Shown here in pieces: positions 1 to 9,614 of a DNA stretch of 39,371 bases; position 1 is the first letter of the stretch; each line of letters starts with the position of its first letter. The notes under the pieces are model-generated. The model had not been told where the DNA came from. It saw nothing but the letters and a program-made list of their open reading frames with translations, and ran no database searches. This DNA comes from Chrysochromulina tobinii. Taxonomy: Eukaryota > Haptophyta > Prymnesiales > Chrysochromulinaceae. The DNA lies in contig JWZX01002876.1 of NCBI GenBank assembly GCA_001275005.1, positions 1 through 39,371 on the forward strand. Reading direction: 5' to 3'. Made by a program: the position numbers and the translations under genes.

Positions 1-31
<31 letters not shown>

Positions 32-54
32 TGCCGCCGCCGCCGCCGCTGCCG
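1..54. repeat. CCG trinucleotide repeat
   Basis: The window opens with an almost pure run of CCG, interrupted by two CTG triplets. In the frame of the gene that follows it reads as poly-proline with no stop codon, so it is probably coding and part of a Pro-rich segment of that gene. It is a candidate site for length polymorphism and for assembly error. Confidence 0.85.
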
Positions 55-2581
55 CCACCACCCTCGCCATCGCAGCCGCACGTGATCGCCACCGTGAGCG
101 GCGACATGTGGCGAGTGGTGACGTGGCTCGTCTTTCCCCTACGCGAGCCCGTGCGTCAGGCACTCACGGCCATGGAGAAGGGCGAGGAGAAGGTGGGCAG
201 CAGCGGCTACACCGGCCACCAGGCCGAGCACTTCTTCGTGACGCTTCTCAAGAGAGCAGTCACGCTATTTATGATCCTGCTACTACTGCTCGTGCTACTT
301 TGGGGCGTGTGGGAGGCGTACATGAAGCCGCCTCGCCGCAACGGCTACACGCAGCCGCTCGTGGGCCCGCAGTGGAAGCCGGCGGTGGTGGAAGCCCTTG
401 GGCGCTGGGCGCTGGCTGCCGCCTACGGCATCGCGGTGACGGTGCCGCCATACATCGGATGGGCCGCATCAGATCGCCAAATCTCGCTCGACATGCTCGT
501 GTTGCTCAGCCTGATGGGGGTGACGGCCGTGGCCGCGCTGTGCGGCATCGCGCAGAAGGTGTTGGCGGTGTGGCGATCTGTTGCGGTGACGGCGGTGGTG
601 GAAGCCCTTGGGCGCTGGGCGCTGGCTGCCGCCTACGGCATCGCGGTGACGGTGCCGCCGTACATCGGATGGGCCGCATCAGATCGCCAGATCTCGCTCG
701 ACATGCTCGTGTTGCTCAGCCTGATGGGGGTGACGGCCGTGGCCGCGCTGTGCGGCATCGCGCAGAAGGTGAAGCGGCTTGATTGGGGTAACGAGGCCTC
801 TGTGGCACGCCGCCGGCGCATGCCGGTGCTCCCGTTCTGGGACCGACCGCGCCTCACGCCGCGTCCGCGTCTCCTTGATGCAGATCCGGAGGCGCTGCTG
901 GAGTGGAAGGAGCGGGATGCTTACTTGCGGGAGGTGGCAAGCCTCACGACAGGCGTGCCGCCGTGGGTGCAGCGCTGCTGCTGCTGGTGGGCGGATTCGT
1001 CCCTCGGGCGCGCGCTGCGCGAGAATGCGGACGACGTGCAGCGGCAACGCGAGAATATTTCTAAGGAGCGCGCCGTGCGTGCCTTTATGTACCGAGAGCT
1101 GCGCAAGACATGGAACGTGCTCTCCGAAGGCTGCCGGGAGCGTGTATCGGCGATCAAAGTGGCGAAATTGCTGGGCGAGGAGCAGGCGCGTGCGGAGGCG
1201 GCGGAGCGTGAGCGTCTGGCAGAGATGGCTAAGCCAGACGAGGAGCGAGTCTTCCTCGCCGCCAGGCGCGCTGCGGTTGAGCAGATTCGACTGGACGAGC
1301 TTGAGGCGGCCGCCGCCGCCGTTGCTTTTCAGGAGCGCAAGGCGGCCGTCATTGGCGCAGCCGCGAGTACGCCAGGCGGCTGGAAGATGATGAAGACGCT
1401 CGGCAGTCTTGCGGCGGCGGGCAAGGATGCGGCCAGGCGCTGTGCACAGGTTGAGGCGGCGGCGCGGGAAGCGGCCGAGGCAGCAGCGCGTGCAGAGGAG
1501 GAGAGCGCAGCCGTCAGGCGCGCGCGCCGGCTTGCAGAGGAGGCGGAGGCGAGTGCACTCGCAGCCAAGGCCATTGCACGCGAAGCAGCTGCGCGCTTGG
1601 CCATGGCCTTGAAATTTGATGCCAAGCTCCTCAGCCGAACCACACTGGCGGCGGCTGCCGCCCAGGCTGAGCAGGCGGCATCGGCGCAGGCTGCTGTCGA
1701 GCGAGCTGAGGCGTCGAGGGCCCAAGCGGAAGCGGCGGAGCGGCGCGAGGCAGATGCCAAGGAGGCGGCACTCCGGGCGGCGGCCGCGGTGGCGGCGGCG
1801 GAGCGCGAGGCGGCGGCGGCGCAGGGGGCAGCGCAGCAGCAGGAGGAGGAAGCGGGAGCGGTCGCAGAGGTCGAGGCCGAGCACCGGCTTGTCGACCGCC
1901 AAGGAGATTCTGTTGGGTTTCTCGAGCTAGAGCGACAGCGCGTGGCAGCAGGGGCGTCACTCGAGGCCGTGGTGGCAGCTTCTCACCTCACCTCTAGCCC
2001 CGTGAAGCTCGAGACGGTAGCTGAGGGCGACGAGGACGAGGAGGCGGGCGCGGAGGACGGGTCGTCGGAGCACCTGTTGCTCGGCGTATCACTCGCGGCC
2101 CTGCGCCAATCGGTAGCGGGCCTGCCCCCTGATTGCCTCACCCAATTCCAACAGGCAGGTGGATACGTGGCGCGCGACCTGACTGGTAGCACTGGCAGCT
2201 ACGGCTACGGCAAGCAGGCACTCGAGGTCAACGGGTACGTCAACGAGCTCTTCCTAAGGCGTGCGTCGCGCTCAGCGGGTGGCGCCTCGTTCTGCGAGCG
2301 GCTGCGTGAGGCGGGCTCTGCCGAGGTGGGGCGGGCGACGGTGTTCGTGAGCAGCGCGCGCCAGCTGCCCATGAGCGAGCTGATCGCGGCACTTGAGCAT
2401 TACGTTGAGACCCACCCCGAGCTCCCATCCGATGCTCGCTTTTGGATCTTTGACTACTCGACGCGCTTCGGCCGCTCAGGTGTCGCGCTTACTGGCAAGC
2501 ATCTGGGCTTCATTATCGGAGAGATTGCGAACACTGTCCTCGTGCTCGAGCCCTGGGTCGATGCGTACGCGCTGCGCCGCG
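1..2581 (+). CDS. N-terminal part of membrane/coiled-coil/TIR-like/TPR protein (5' partial, frameshifted)
   Basis: The frame is open from the first base, so the true start probably lies outside the window; the first internal ATG is at 106. Counting from position 82, a hydrophobic helix lies near residues 60-81. Next come two near-identical copies of a two-helix segment (about 100-160 and 170-230), then a long Ala/Glu/Arg-rich, coiled-coil-like region (about 320-620). From about 690 there is a domain resembling the TIR-like module that precedes kinesin-light-chain-type TPRs in many algal proteins (strand-like VGRATVFVSS, then FWIFDYS and VLVLEPWVDAY). This frame leaves the conserved pattern at about 2581. 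The pattern resumes one base later in the next frame, so this segment and the following one are very likely one gene broken by a single extra base. Function is unknown; a membrane-anchored scaffold or sensor is an inference. The frame runs on out of register to a stop at 2671-2673. Confidence 0.65.
381..771 (+). repeat. 181-bp in-frame direct duplication inside the membrane region
   Basis: Bases 381-561 recur at 591-771, an offset of 210 bp or exactly 70 codons. I count two differences (450 versus 660, 480 versus 690), both A/G at third codon positions and both synonymous (Pro and Gln). Each copy encodes a pair of hydrophobic helices, so the duplication adds two membrane segments without disturbing the frame. 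Confidence 0.9.
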
Positions 2582-5500
2582 GCCTTTTGCGTCGCGGATG
2601 TGGCCTACACCGCGCGGCTCGGTACGCTCGTGAGCGGCGATGCGCTGCCGCCGGCATTCCTGGCAGCCGGTAAGACGCACGTCATCACACCGCACCGTTT
2701 CGAGCTCGCCATGAGCAAGGGGCAGCAGCAGGCCTTTGACAAGTCCCTGCACTCTGACTATGCCAAAGTGGAGGCGCTACTGGCGCTGGTGAGTAAGATG
2801 GATCTCTTCTCGACAGCTGTCCGCCGACGCACCGATCGCGACCTCATCCTGCATGGACTCACCCTTGGTGTCGTGCCGCCCGCCGACATGCCCGTGAGCG
2901 TCGCCAAGGTGGTGAACGGCACCATAGTTGGTGTCGTCGGCGCGGATGACTCGCTCGGCGTGGCCTGCGCCAGCGCCAACGAACTCAACCGCGAAGCACT
3001 TGGGCTGCCGCCCGCACCTGCGCTGCCCGTGCCGAGCGGTGCCATCGTGTACACTGTGCCCTCGACTAAGCCGCAAGTGGCGGGCCCTCCGTTCATTCCG
3101 AGTACTGGAACGTACGCGACGGCCTCGCCCGCGGAGCGACAGGTGGCATACGAGAGCAGCGCGGCCGCGCGTGCGCTCATTCGTAAGTCGTTGCTGCAGC
3201 ACGCGCGCCGACTCCTTGCAGCTGTCCCGAAAGAGCGTCGCTTACAGACGCAGATTGTGCGTCACATCGACTTGCTGAGCAAGCAACTCGATGTGGATCG
3301 GCTGCGCGATGAGCTGGGCAATGAGCACTCGCAGACTCTCGACGCGATCACATTCCTCGCAAACAGTCTGCGCTCGGGCGGCGATGACTCGTCGCACCCG
3401 ACCGCGCACTACCAGCCGCCGCAGGTGCTCGAGCTGTATTCTGAGGTGATGAAGACGCGACGGCGGTTGCTGGGCGACCTTGCGCCCGAGACCCTCTCCG
3501 CCATCAACAACGTGGCGGTGGCGCTCTATGAGCGCGGCGACGTGGTCGAGGCGGGACAGTACTTCAAGGAGGTGCTGCGTGCTCGCAGGGACGCGCTGGG
3601 GGAGGACCATCCAAGCACCCTTGCAGTTGTCTCATCGTATGGCACCACGCTGCGACAGAAGGGTGAGACCGCCCAGGCGATCACCATGCTGCAGCGGGCA
3701 CTCGAGGGGCGGCGCGCGACGCTCGGCGACAAAGATGAGGCTACGATCCGTTCCATTTTAAGCCTGGCCAATGCGCTCTACGCTGACGACCAGAACGCCG
3801 AGGCCTTGCCTCTATACCGCGAGGCCTTGAGCACTGCGACACTCGCCCTGGGCGAGTCGCATCCGCTCACTCTCAACGCCGTCAACAATCTGGGTTGCGT
3901 GCTGTATGTGCTGGGCGAGTTGGCGGAGGCGGAGGCATGCGTACGCGAAGGCCTCGAGGGGAGCCGTGCTGTCTTTGGCAACGTGCATCTCGAGACTCTG
4001 ATCTCCGCCGTCAACATGATGTGGTTCCTGCTTGGCAAGGGGTCTCCGGACGCGGGTGCGGCCGAGCGTCGCAAGCGCAGTGCCGAGCTTCGCGAGATTC
4101 GTCACCTGCTCGGTGAGGCAAAGTATGTGCTCGAGCAGGTGGGTGAGGCGCTCAGATGGACTCATCCCAAGGTGGTCATCGTGCGTGAGAAGCTCGAGGA
4201 GCTCGAGCCCGCCCTTGCCCTCGCCGAGCAGACGGGCGCGCCCGAGGGAGACGACGACGACGACGGCGACGTCCCTGCGGATGCGCCGGCGTTTGAACCT
4301 CCTTCTGAGGAGCCGCCTGCTGAGGAGCCGGCGCCACCGCCGGAGCCGCCGCTTCCGCCTCCGCCGTCTCCGCTGGTCCCCGACGGGCATGGCAGTTGGG
4401 CGTCGGTCGAGTCAGTGAACTATCGTGAGCTAGGCAAGGCGCTCCTGCCCGGAGATGTGATCGAGCTGCTGCCGAGCGCGACGACGCTGGACGAGCTGCC
4501 TGAGGACGACGCGGAGGCGGCGGCGGCGGTGAAGATGCACCTTGGGATGATCGTACCTCCGCTCGGCCAGGTTGGGGATGCTGGTCGTAAGTTCCTGCTC
4601 GTGAAGACGTTGGCACCGAGCGCCGACGAGGAAGGGTTGTACGAGATGGCGCCCGGCGCGAAGCCGGTGGTCTGCCAGATGAGCCAAGTGTGGCGTGTCA
4701 AGTCTGAGGGGCATCTGCTTTCGAATCGTCTCCAATACATACGTGACGATGGGGCCCTTGTGCTGCCGCCGCGGCGGGAGAAGATGGTGTCGGTGTTGGA
4801 GCAGATGTCTGACAAGGTCATCTCTGGCATCGCGTCGTCGTCAGCAGCAGGAGGTGGCGACGGCGTTTTAGAGGAGGAGGATGGCAAGTACGTTGACGAC
4901 GAGGAGGAAGATGAGGAGGCTGAGGAGGCTGAGGAGCCCATGAGCCCAGAGGCGGCGGCCACGACGATCGCAGCATTTGAACGTGGCCACATAGCACGCA
5001 AGAAGGCTCCCGGCCTCGTGGTGAAACAGAAGAGGAGGAGGAAGAGGAATAGGAAGAAAAAGAGGAAGACGACGACAACGAAGGGCTTCAAGGATAAGGC
5101 GGATGCGGCGACGATGATCGCCAAAGTCGCTCTTGGCCGCGCCGTCCGCATGAGCAAGATGCGCGCTGCCGTGGGCGGCTACCGCTGGCCGGACCCGTCG
5201 CGAACGGACCATCAGTTTGCCTTGCCATTGGCGGCAGCCACGGCGGCAGGCAACGGCGGCGGCGGCGGCGCTGCGGCGGCCAAGGCCGTTGGTGGCGAGT
5301 CGGGCGGCGGAGGCAAGGGGAGCGTCGGCAAGGGGTCGGCACCGGCGCGCCTGGGCCCCCTTGTTGCCTTGGGCGCCTTTGGCGGTGAGAAGCGGCAGCC
5401 ACCTAGGGCGCTGCCCTCGTTACCAGAGACTTCTCCGGAGCACAAGCTGAAGCTGCCAGCACGGGAGGAGACACTCGAGGTGTCTTCCTCGCAGCGCCCC

Positions 5501-5686
5501 TCCTCCAAAGATTTCTCCGACGAGTCGATGGCCTCGCGGCTTGCGCGCATGCGGCAGGACCGCGCTGATCAGCGCTCGCACCGGCCCACCGCACGCGGTC
5601 CTGAAGTCGACGCGATCGCAATCGCATCCTCACCCTCATCTCCACCCTCTCCCAAGTTCAACGTGCCCAAAATTCACATAAAATGA
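2582..5686 (+). CDS. C-terminal part: TIR-like domain end, kinesin-light-chain-type TPRs, IQ-like tail
   Basis: This is read from 2582, where the frame restores the TIR-like pattern (AFCVADVAYTARLGTL), to TGA at 5684-5686. An ATG at 2711 is the first in this part. At about 3480-4010 there are four TPR repeats of the kinesin-light-chain type, with recurring LG[ED].HP.TL spacers about 42 residues apart. TPRs of this kind bind proteins. An acidic, Pro-rich linker follows (about 4230-4380), then a compact unassigned domain (about 4400-4800), an acidic stretch, an IQ-like calmodulin-binding pattern (IAAFERGHIARKK, near 4966-5010), a strongly basic Lys/Arg run (about 5028-5080) and a Gly/Ala/Pro-rich tail. 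The tail could hold a nuclear signal. The TPR assignment is firm; the partner and role are unknown. Read alone it would lack an N-terminus, which supports joining it to the upstream segment. Confidence 0.75.
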   Translation, partial: AFCVADVAYTARLGTLVSGDALPPAFLAAGKTHVITPHRFELAMSKGQQQAFDKSLHSDYAKVEALLALVSKMDLFSTAVRRRTDRDLILHGLTLGVVPPADMPVSVAKVVNGTIVGVVGADDSLGVACASANELNREALGLPPAPALPVPSGAIVYTVPSTKPQVAGPPFIPSTGTYATASPAERQVAYESSAAARALIRKSLLQHARRLLAAVPKERRLQTQIVRHIDLLSKQLDVDRLRDELGNEHSQTLDAITFLANSLRSGGDDSSHPTAHYQPPQVLELYSEVMKTRRRLLGDLAPETLSAINNVAVALYERGDVVEAGQYFKEVLRARRDALGEDHPSTLAVVSSYGTTLRQKGETAQAITMLQRALEGRRATLGDKDEATIRSILSLANALYADDQNAEALPLYREALSTATLALGESHPLTLNAVNNLGCVLYVLGELAEAEACVREGLEGSRAVFGNVHLETLISAVNMMWFLLGKGSPDAGAAERRKRSAELREIRHLLGEAKYVLEQVGEALRWTHPKVVIVREKLEELEPALALAEQTGAPEGDDDDDGDVPADAPAFEPPSEEPPAEEPAPPPEPPLPPPPSPLVPDGHGSWASVESVNYRELGKALLPGDVIELLPSATTLDELPEDDAEAAAAVKMHLGMIVPPLGQVGDAGRKFLLVKTLAPSADEEGLYEMAPGAKPVVCQMSQVWRVKSEGHLLSNRLQYIRDDGALVLPPRREKMVSVLEQMSDKVISGIASSSAAGGGDGVLEEEDGKYVDDEEEDEEAEEAEEPMSPEAAATTIAAFERGHIARKKAPGLVVKQKRRRKRNRKKKRKTTTTKGFKDKADAATMIAKVALGRAVRMSKMRAAVGGYRWPDPSRTDHQFALPLAAATAAGNGGGGGAAAAKAVGGESGGGGKGSVGKGSAPARLGPLVALGAFGGEKRQPPRALPSLPETSPEHKLKLPAREETLEVSSSQRPSSKDFSDESMASRLARMRQDRADQRSHRPTARGPEVDAIAIASSPSSPPSPKFNVPKIHIK

Positions 5687-6079
5687 TATTGAAGCTAGAC
5701 GATAATACATAGTTTCTTTTATTGCGAGTGTTTCGTGCCCACAGTCGACCGGAGCACGGCGACGCGCTAGACCCCGGCGCCGAGCGTTCCCCACGCCCGT
5801 TCCCATGAGCATGACTGTGGACGTGTCCCCAGACGCTCTATCTTCGGCCGACCGACGGCCACACACCGGCCCAAGACAATGCACGCGTGTGCGCGTGCAC
5901 TTGCTCCCCCACCCCTCAACAAGCTACTTGCACCGTAGTTGTGTTGAACGCGGGCGGACCGCGACGAAACTGATTCACGACCTTCATGGGTTGCGTCAAA
6001 CTGATGAGGAAACGCCGAGAGGACAAAGGATTCCTAATCGCTATCGACGCAGTCCCCCTCGGTGTCCCCGCACGACTCC
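5687..6079. other. Intergenic region between TPR gene and carboxypeptidase
   Basis: These 393 bases hold no supported gene or RNA. The part just after the stop codon is AT-rich (ATAATACATAG, TTCTTTTATTG), as expected of a 3' end. The rest is probably the promoter and 5' leader of the carboxypeptidase gene. Confidence 0.5.
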
Positions 6080-7528
6080 ATGCTCGCGCTCACCAGCCTG
6101 CTGGCGACCTCCGCCATTCCCGAGCACGAAATCAAGTCGCTCCCGGGGTGGTCGGGCCCACTCCCGAGCCGCCAGTACTCGGGCTACCTGCCGGTCGGCA
6201 AGACCTCGGGCGTGCCGGGGTTCATTCATTACTGGCTCATCCTCTCAGAGCGCGACCCGGCGAGCGACCCGCTCGTGTACTGGACGAACGGTGGCCCTGG
6301 TGGCAGCGGCATCAACGCGGGCCTGCTCACTGAGATGGGCCAGTGGCACCTCAACGAGGACAGTCTCACCAACAACACCCAGGACATGCCGAAGCTCCTG
6401 TACAACGAGTACAACTGGGCCCAGGTCGCGAGCACGCTGTACGTGTCGCAGCCCAAGGGCGTGGGCTTCTCGTACTGCGACGAGAGCGTACCCAAGTCCC
6501 AGTGCGTCAACACCGACCTATCGTCCGCGCAGGACGCCGTGGACTTTTTCCACGCCTTCTTTGCCGCGTACCCCGAGTTCAAGCCGCTTGACTTTTATCT
6601 GACGGCTGAATCATACGGCGGCATCTACCTGCCCACGTTCATGAAGCTGATGGACGCGGATGGCGGCTTCCCCAACCTCAAGGGTGCCGCCATCGGCGAC
6701 GGCTGCTGGGGCAACCAGGTGGGCCTGTGCGCCTTCACCTCGGGCAAGGCGGCCCAGATTCAGATCGAGACGTACCACGGCCACTCGATGATCTCCAACG
6801 AGCTGTACACGAAGCTGAACGCGGCGTGCGGCCCGTGGGGCAATGACAGCGTGCAGAATGCCAAGTGCCAGACCCTTCTACAGGAGGCCGACGAGGCGGC
6901 GGGCTCGTTCGACGTGTACAACATCTACGACACGTGCGCCGGTGACACGATCGGTGCGTGGAACAAGAAGGGCTCTGAGTGGAATGCGCTGCGTGACCAG
7001 CAGTCGATCGTCGTCGAGGGAGACGTCCCGCGCCCGTCCGGGCTCGCCCTCGGCACCGCCCTCAATGACTACCCATGCGGCGGCGACCGTGTGACGCGCG
7101 AGTGGCTGGGCAAGCCCGAGGTGGCCGCTGCGCTCCATGTGAAGACCAACACGGGTGGGATGCGCTACAACAAGGGGCCGATGGACTTTTCGGGCAACTT
7201 GCTGCCCCTGTACGACACGCTCCTGCGCAAGTACCGCATGCTCATCTATTCGGGCGATACCGACGCGTGCGTGCCAACCTGGGGCACAGTCGACTGGATC
7301 GACTCGCTCAACCTGCCGGTCAAGAAGGAGTGGCGCCAGTGGACCGCGCCCCTCACCAGCTCCCCCGACGCGAAGAGGCAGCGGGCGGGCTATGTCAAGG
7401 ACTATGCGGTCAACAACTTCACGTTTGCGACCGTCCAGGGAGCGGGCCACATGGTCCCCACGTACAAGCCCAACTTTGCCCTCCAGATGCTCTCGCGCTG
7501 GCTCGAGGGCAAGCCGCTCGACTCGTAA
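6080..7528 (+). CDS. Secreted serine carboxypeptidase (peptidase family S10)
   Basis: This encodes 482 residues from ATG 6080 to TAA 7526-7528. Residues 1-15 or so form a short hydrophobic signal peptide (MLALTSLLATSA). Hallmarks of family S10 appear in order: the NGGPGGSG substrate/oxyanion motif (about 70-77), the nucleophile motif ESYGG with Ser near residue 178, the GDTD motif with the catalytic Asp near 393-395, and GAGHMVP with the catalytic His near 457. Several cysteines could form the disulfides usual in this family. Members remove C-terminal amino acids at acidic pH in lysosomes or vacuoles, or outside the cell. The length is normal for the family and no residue of the triad is missing. 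The alternative upstream GTG at 6062 is an unlikely eukaryotic start. No intron is needed. Confidence 0.95.
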   Translation: MLALTSLLATSAIPEHEIKSLPGWSGPLPSRQYSGYLPVGKTSGVPGFIHYWLILSERDPASDPLVYWTNGGPGGSGINAGLLTEMGQWHLNEDSLTNNTQDMPKLLYNEYNWAQVASTLYVSQPKGVGFSYCDESVPKSQCVNTDLSSAQDAVDFFHAFFAAYPEFKPLDFYLTAESYGGIYLPTFMKLMDADGGFPNLKGAAIGDGCWGNQVGLCAFTSGKAAQIQIETYHGHSMISNELYTKLNAACGPWGNDSVQNAKCQTLLQEADEAAGSFDVYNIYDTCAGDTIGAWNKKGSEWNALRDQQSIVVEGDVPRPSGLALGTALNDYPCGGDRVTREWLGKPEVAAALHVKTNTGGMRYNKGPMDFSGNLLPLYDTLLRKYRMLIYSGDTDACVPTWGTVDWIDSLNLPVKKEWRQWTAPLTSSPDAKRQRAGYVKDYAVNNFTFATVQGAGHMVPTYKPNFALQMLSRWLEGKPLDS

Positions 7529-7883
7529 TCTCGTCGGCGCACTGTAGCCCACGACGGCATGTCCACATCCCGGTTCCTGCGAGGATCGTCGGGGGCGTGG
7601 ATCTGGACGGCGTGACACGTCTCGACATCAGGGCCTTTCTGTGCGCTCTCGCTTGTGTTGGTCCTAGGAAATGCATACATGTGCCGTATTGGGTTTGCTG
7701 CTGATTCTGAACCCGGGTCTCCCACCCGTTTCTTGGTACCTGTTGTCCTGCGTCTTGAGAATGGGTCAGTTGAATCGACACCTGCGTCTTGCCGAGGTGG
7801 AAATTTAACGTGAACGTGAACGGGTCGCGGTGTTCCCCTCAATCAGGGCATCATCAATCAGGCCTCTGCGGAATTCTTCTTGA
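7529..7883. other. Intergenic region
   Basis: These 355 bases lie between two plus-strand genes. I see no gene, RNA or strong repeat. They should contain the 3' end of the carboxypeptidase transcript and the promoter of the kinase gene. Confidence 0.5.
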
Positions 7884-9182
7884 ATGGCGTACGTAACGTG
7901 CCTGCTCATCAGTGTAGCCGGGGCATGGCGCGGCGGTGCTCCGTTCATGTGTGCACCAAACGTCGGCGATAAAGTCTCACCGGCAGCTCATCATCTCATA
8001 CCACCGAATAACGGCGCAGCACTGATCGCGGAGCGCGCCAAGAAGCAAGCAGCGCTGTTGGATGCCCTGAGAAAGGTGGAGGCCAAACGCGAGGCCGCAG
8101 CAGCAGCTTCGTCGGGCATCGATCTGAGCGCGGCCGACTTGAGCGTCTTGGCAGATTGGCGCATTGAGATCACCGGTCGGCTCGGTAAGGGCCACTTTGG
8201 CATCGTTCTCCTCGGCGAGCGCCAGGACGATGGGCGGCTCGTGGCCGTGAAGCTTGCGCGCGAGCTCGAACGCGAAGCGCGTGTGCTTCGCGTGATGAGC
8301 GGGATTGCCGGATTCCCTGAGCTCCACCACTACCACAAGGTGCGCCGCCACCACCGCGATGACGTCACCGGTGCGAACGCCGGTGCGAATGAGATGCTCG
8401 TGGTCGATCGGTTTGGGCCGTCGCTGCAGGACCGGTGGGAGGCGGAGGCGAGGTCCGGTGAGGCGTTTGGGCCGACGCGGCTGCCGACTAAGATGGTGCT
8501 GCGCGTGGGCCGTGCCACCCTGCGCTGCCTGCGCGAGTTGCATCATGCGGGCGTAGTACATAATGATGTCTAGCCCGCCAACATCATGCTCAACGTGCCC
8601 GGCGATCCGCATTCCGTGCACCTGATCGATTTTGGGATCTCGACGCGTGCCGAGTGGAGCGAGGGGGACGTGTGCATGGTCGATGGCGACGCGCTCGAGG
8701 CCGAGGCCGTGGGCGCCAGTGCGGGCGCCATCGCCACCGACGCTGCGAACGCGGAGCTTCTTGAGAACTATTGCTCTCTGCCCGTAGAGACGATAGGGTA
8801 TTCGGGATATCTGCGACTGCAGACCCGCGCGGGGACGCCTGCGTTCGCGAGTGTGCGCCAGCAGCGTGGCGAGGAGCCCCACGCGCGAGAGGTGGACGAT
8901 ATTGAGGCCCTCGCCTACACCCTCGCCTACGTCGCCGCTGGCAGCTTGCCCTGGCAGGATGCGCCACCTGAGACAGCTGTCGTGTGGAAGCAGCGGCTGA
9001 TGACCGAAGGGTGGGACGCGACGTTTGCTGTCTCGAGCGTGGCGGACACTCTTTCCTGTGCGGGCGACGCACCCTCGGCGAAGGTGGCCGAGGCCCTTCG
9101 AGCGCTGTGGGCTCAGGTGCTCGCATGCCAAGGGCCGGGGACGAGCGTCGACTACGAGGCTTGCCTAGCGGCACTCGAGTGA
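7884..9182 (+). pseudogene. CK1-type protein kinase interrupted by an in-frame TAG in the catalytic loop
   Basis: One open frame runs from ATG 7884 to TGA 9180-9182 (432 codons), except for a TAG at 8571-8573 (codon 230). Kinase landmarks flank the stop: glycine loop GKGHFG (101-106), VAVK lysine (123), catalytic loop HNDV-stop-PANIM (226-235), LIDFG (247-251), and a casein-kinase-1-like segment AGTPAFAS followed by EVDDIEALAY and GSLPWQ. The stop sits exactly where kinases carry the conserved Lys of HxDxKxxN, and AAG to TAG is one base change. The N-terminus is hydrophobic (MAYVTCLLISVAGAW), so a signal peptide is possible, which would be unusual for CK1. As read, the product would be a truncated, inactive 229-residue protein. 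Recent inactivation, an assembly error or programmed readthrough could each explain it. Code reassignment is unlikely because TAG ends intact genes nearby. Confidence 0.85.
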
Positions 9183-9204
9183 TCGGTCGCGTCGGTGGCG
9201 TGGC

Positions 9205-9299
9205 GGATCCAACGCACGCTTCTGTCTGGTCTGTCTGGTCTGTCTGGTGCACCACATTGGATCCGCACCGTCTGGTGCACCACGTTGGATCCAACGCAC
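9205..9299. repeat. Short nested direct repeats with GGATCC and CTGTCTGGT units
   Basis: The 13-mer GGATCCAACGCAC occurs at 9205-9217 and 9287-9299. Between them CTGTCTGGT-type units repeat in tandem, and a unit of about 28 bp (GTCTGGTGCACCAC[A/G]TTG then GATCC) occurs twice, starting near 9242 and 9270. It lies just after the kinase gene, between convergent genes. No function is evident. Confidence 0.75.
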
Positions 9300-9614
9300 C
9301 CTTCCGAGTCTTCGACTGCCGCGCCTCGCCTCCGAAATGCGATGAGCTTGAATGTTGAAACGCGTTGAAACGCGGGAAACCCCTGTGGGAAGCGATGTAC
9401 ATGGATCTCAGAGGTCAGTTGTTTCTGAGGTTCGTATCATGGTTCGTATACAGTAGCTACACACACGCGACGAAGACGTCGGCCCCGACGCGCGCTTCTC
9501 CGGGGCGGGGCGGTCCGCGAGGTCCCGGCCTCCCGCCGGACGGCGACGGCGACACAACTTGGTCTTGGACTCGCGCGCAGCGCGGCACTGCGCCTCAAAA
9601 GTATAGAGACGAGA

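Noticed and set aside
679-1902. A 407-codon minus-strand open frame
   Set aside because: It lies opposite the Ala/Glu-rich coding region, where GC-rich codons leave all frames open. Its composition (Arg/Leu/Cys-rich) is not protein-like.
8551-8573. A 21-nt GT...AG segment that would splice out the kinase TAG
   Set aside because: It is too short for a normal intron and would delete the catalytic HND residues, so it does not rescue the kinase.
8571-8573. Reassignment of TAG to an amino acid
   Set aside because: TAG ends the well-supported MAP67-like gene (27361-27363) and eL40 (27916-27918), so it is a normal stop in this genome.
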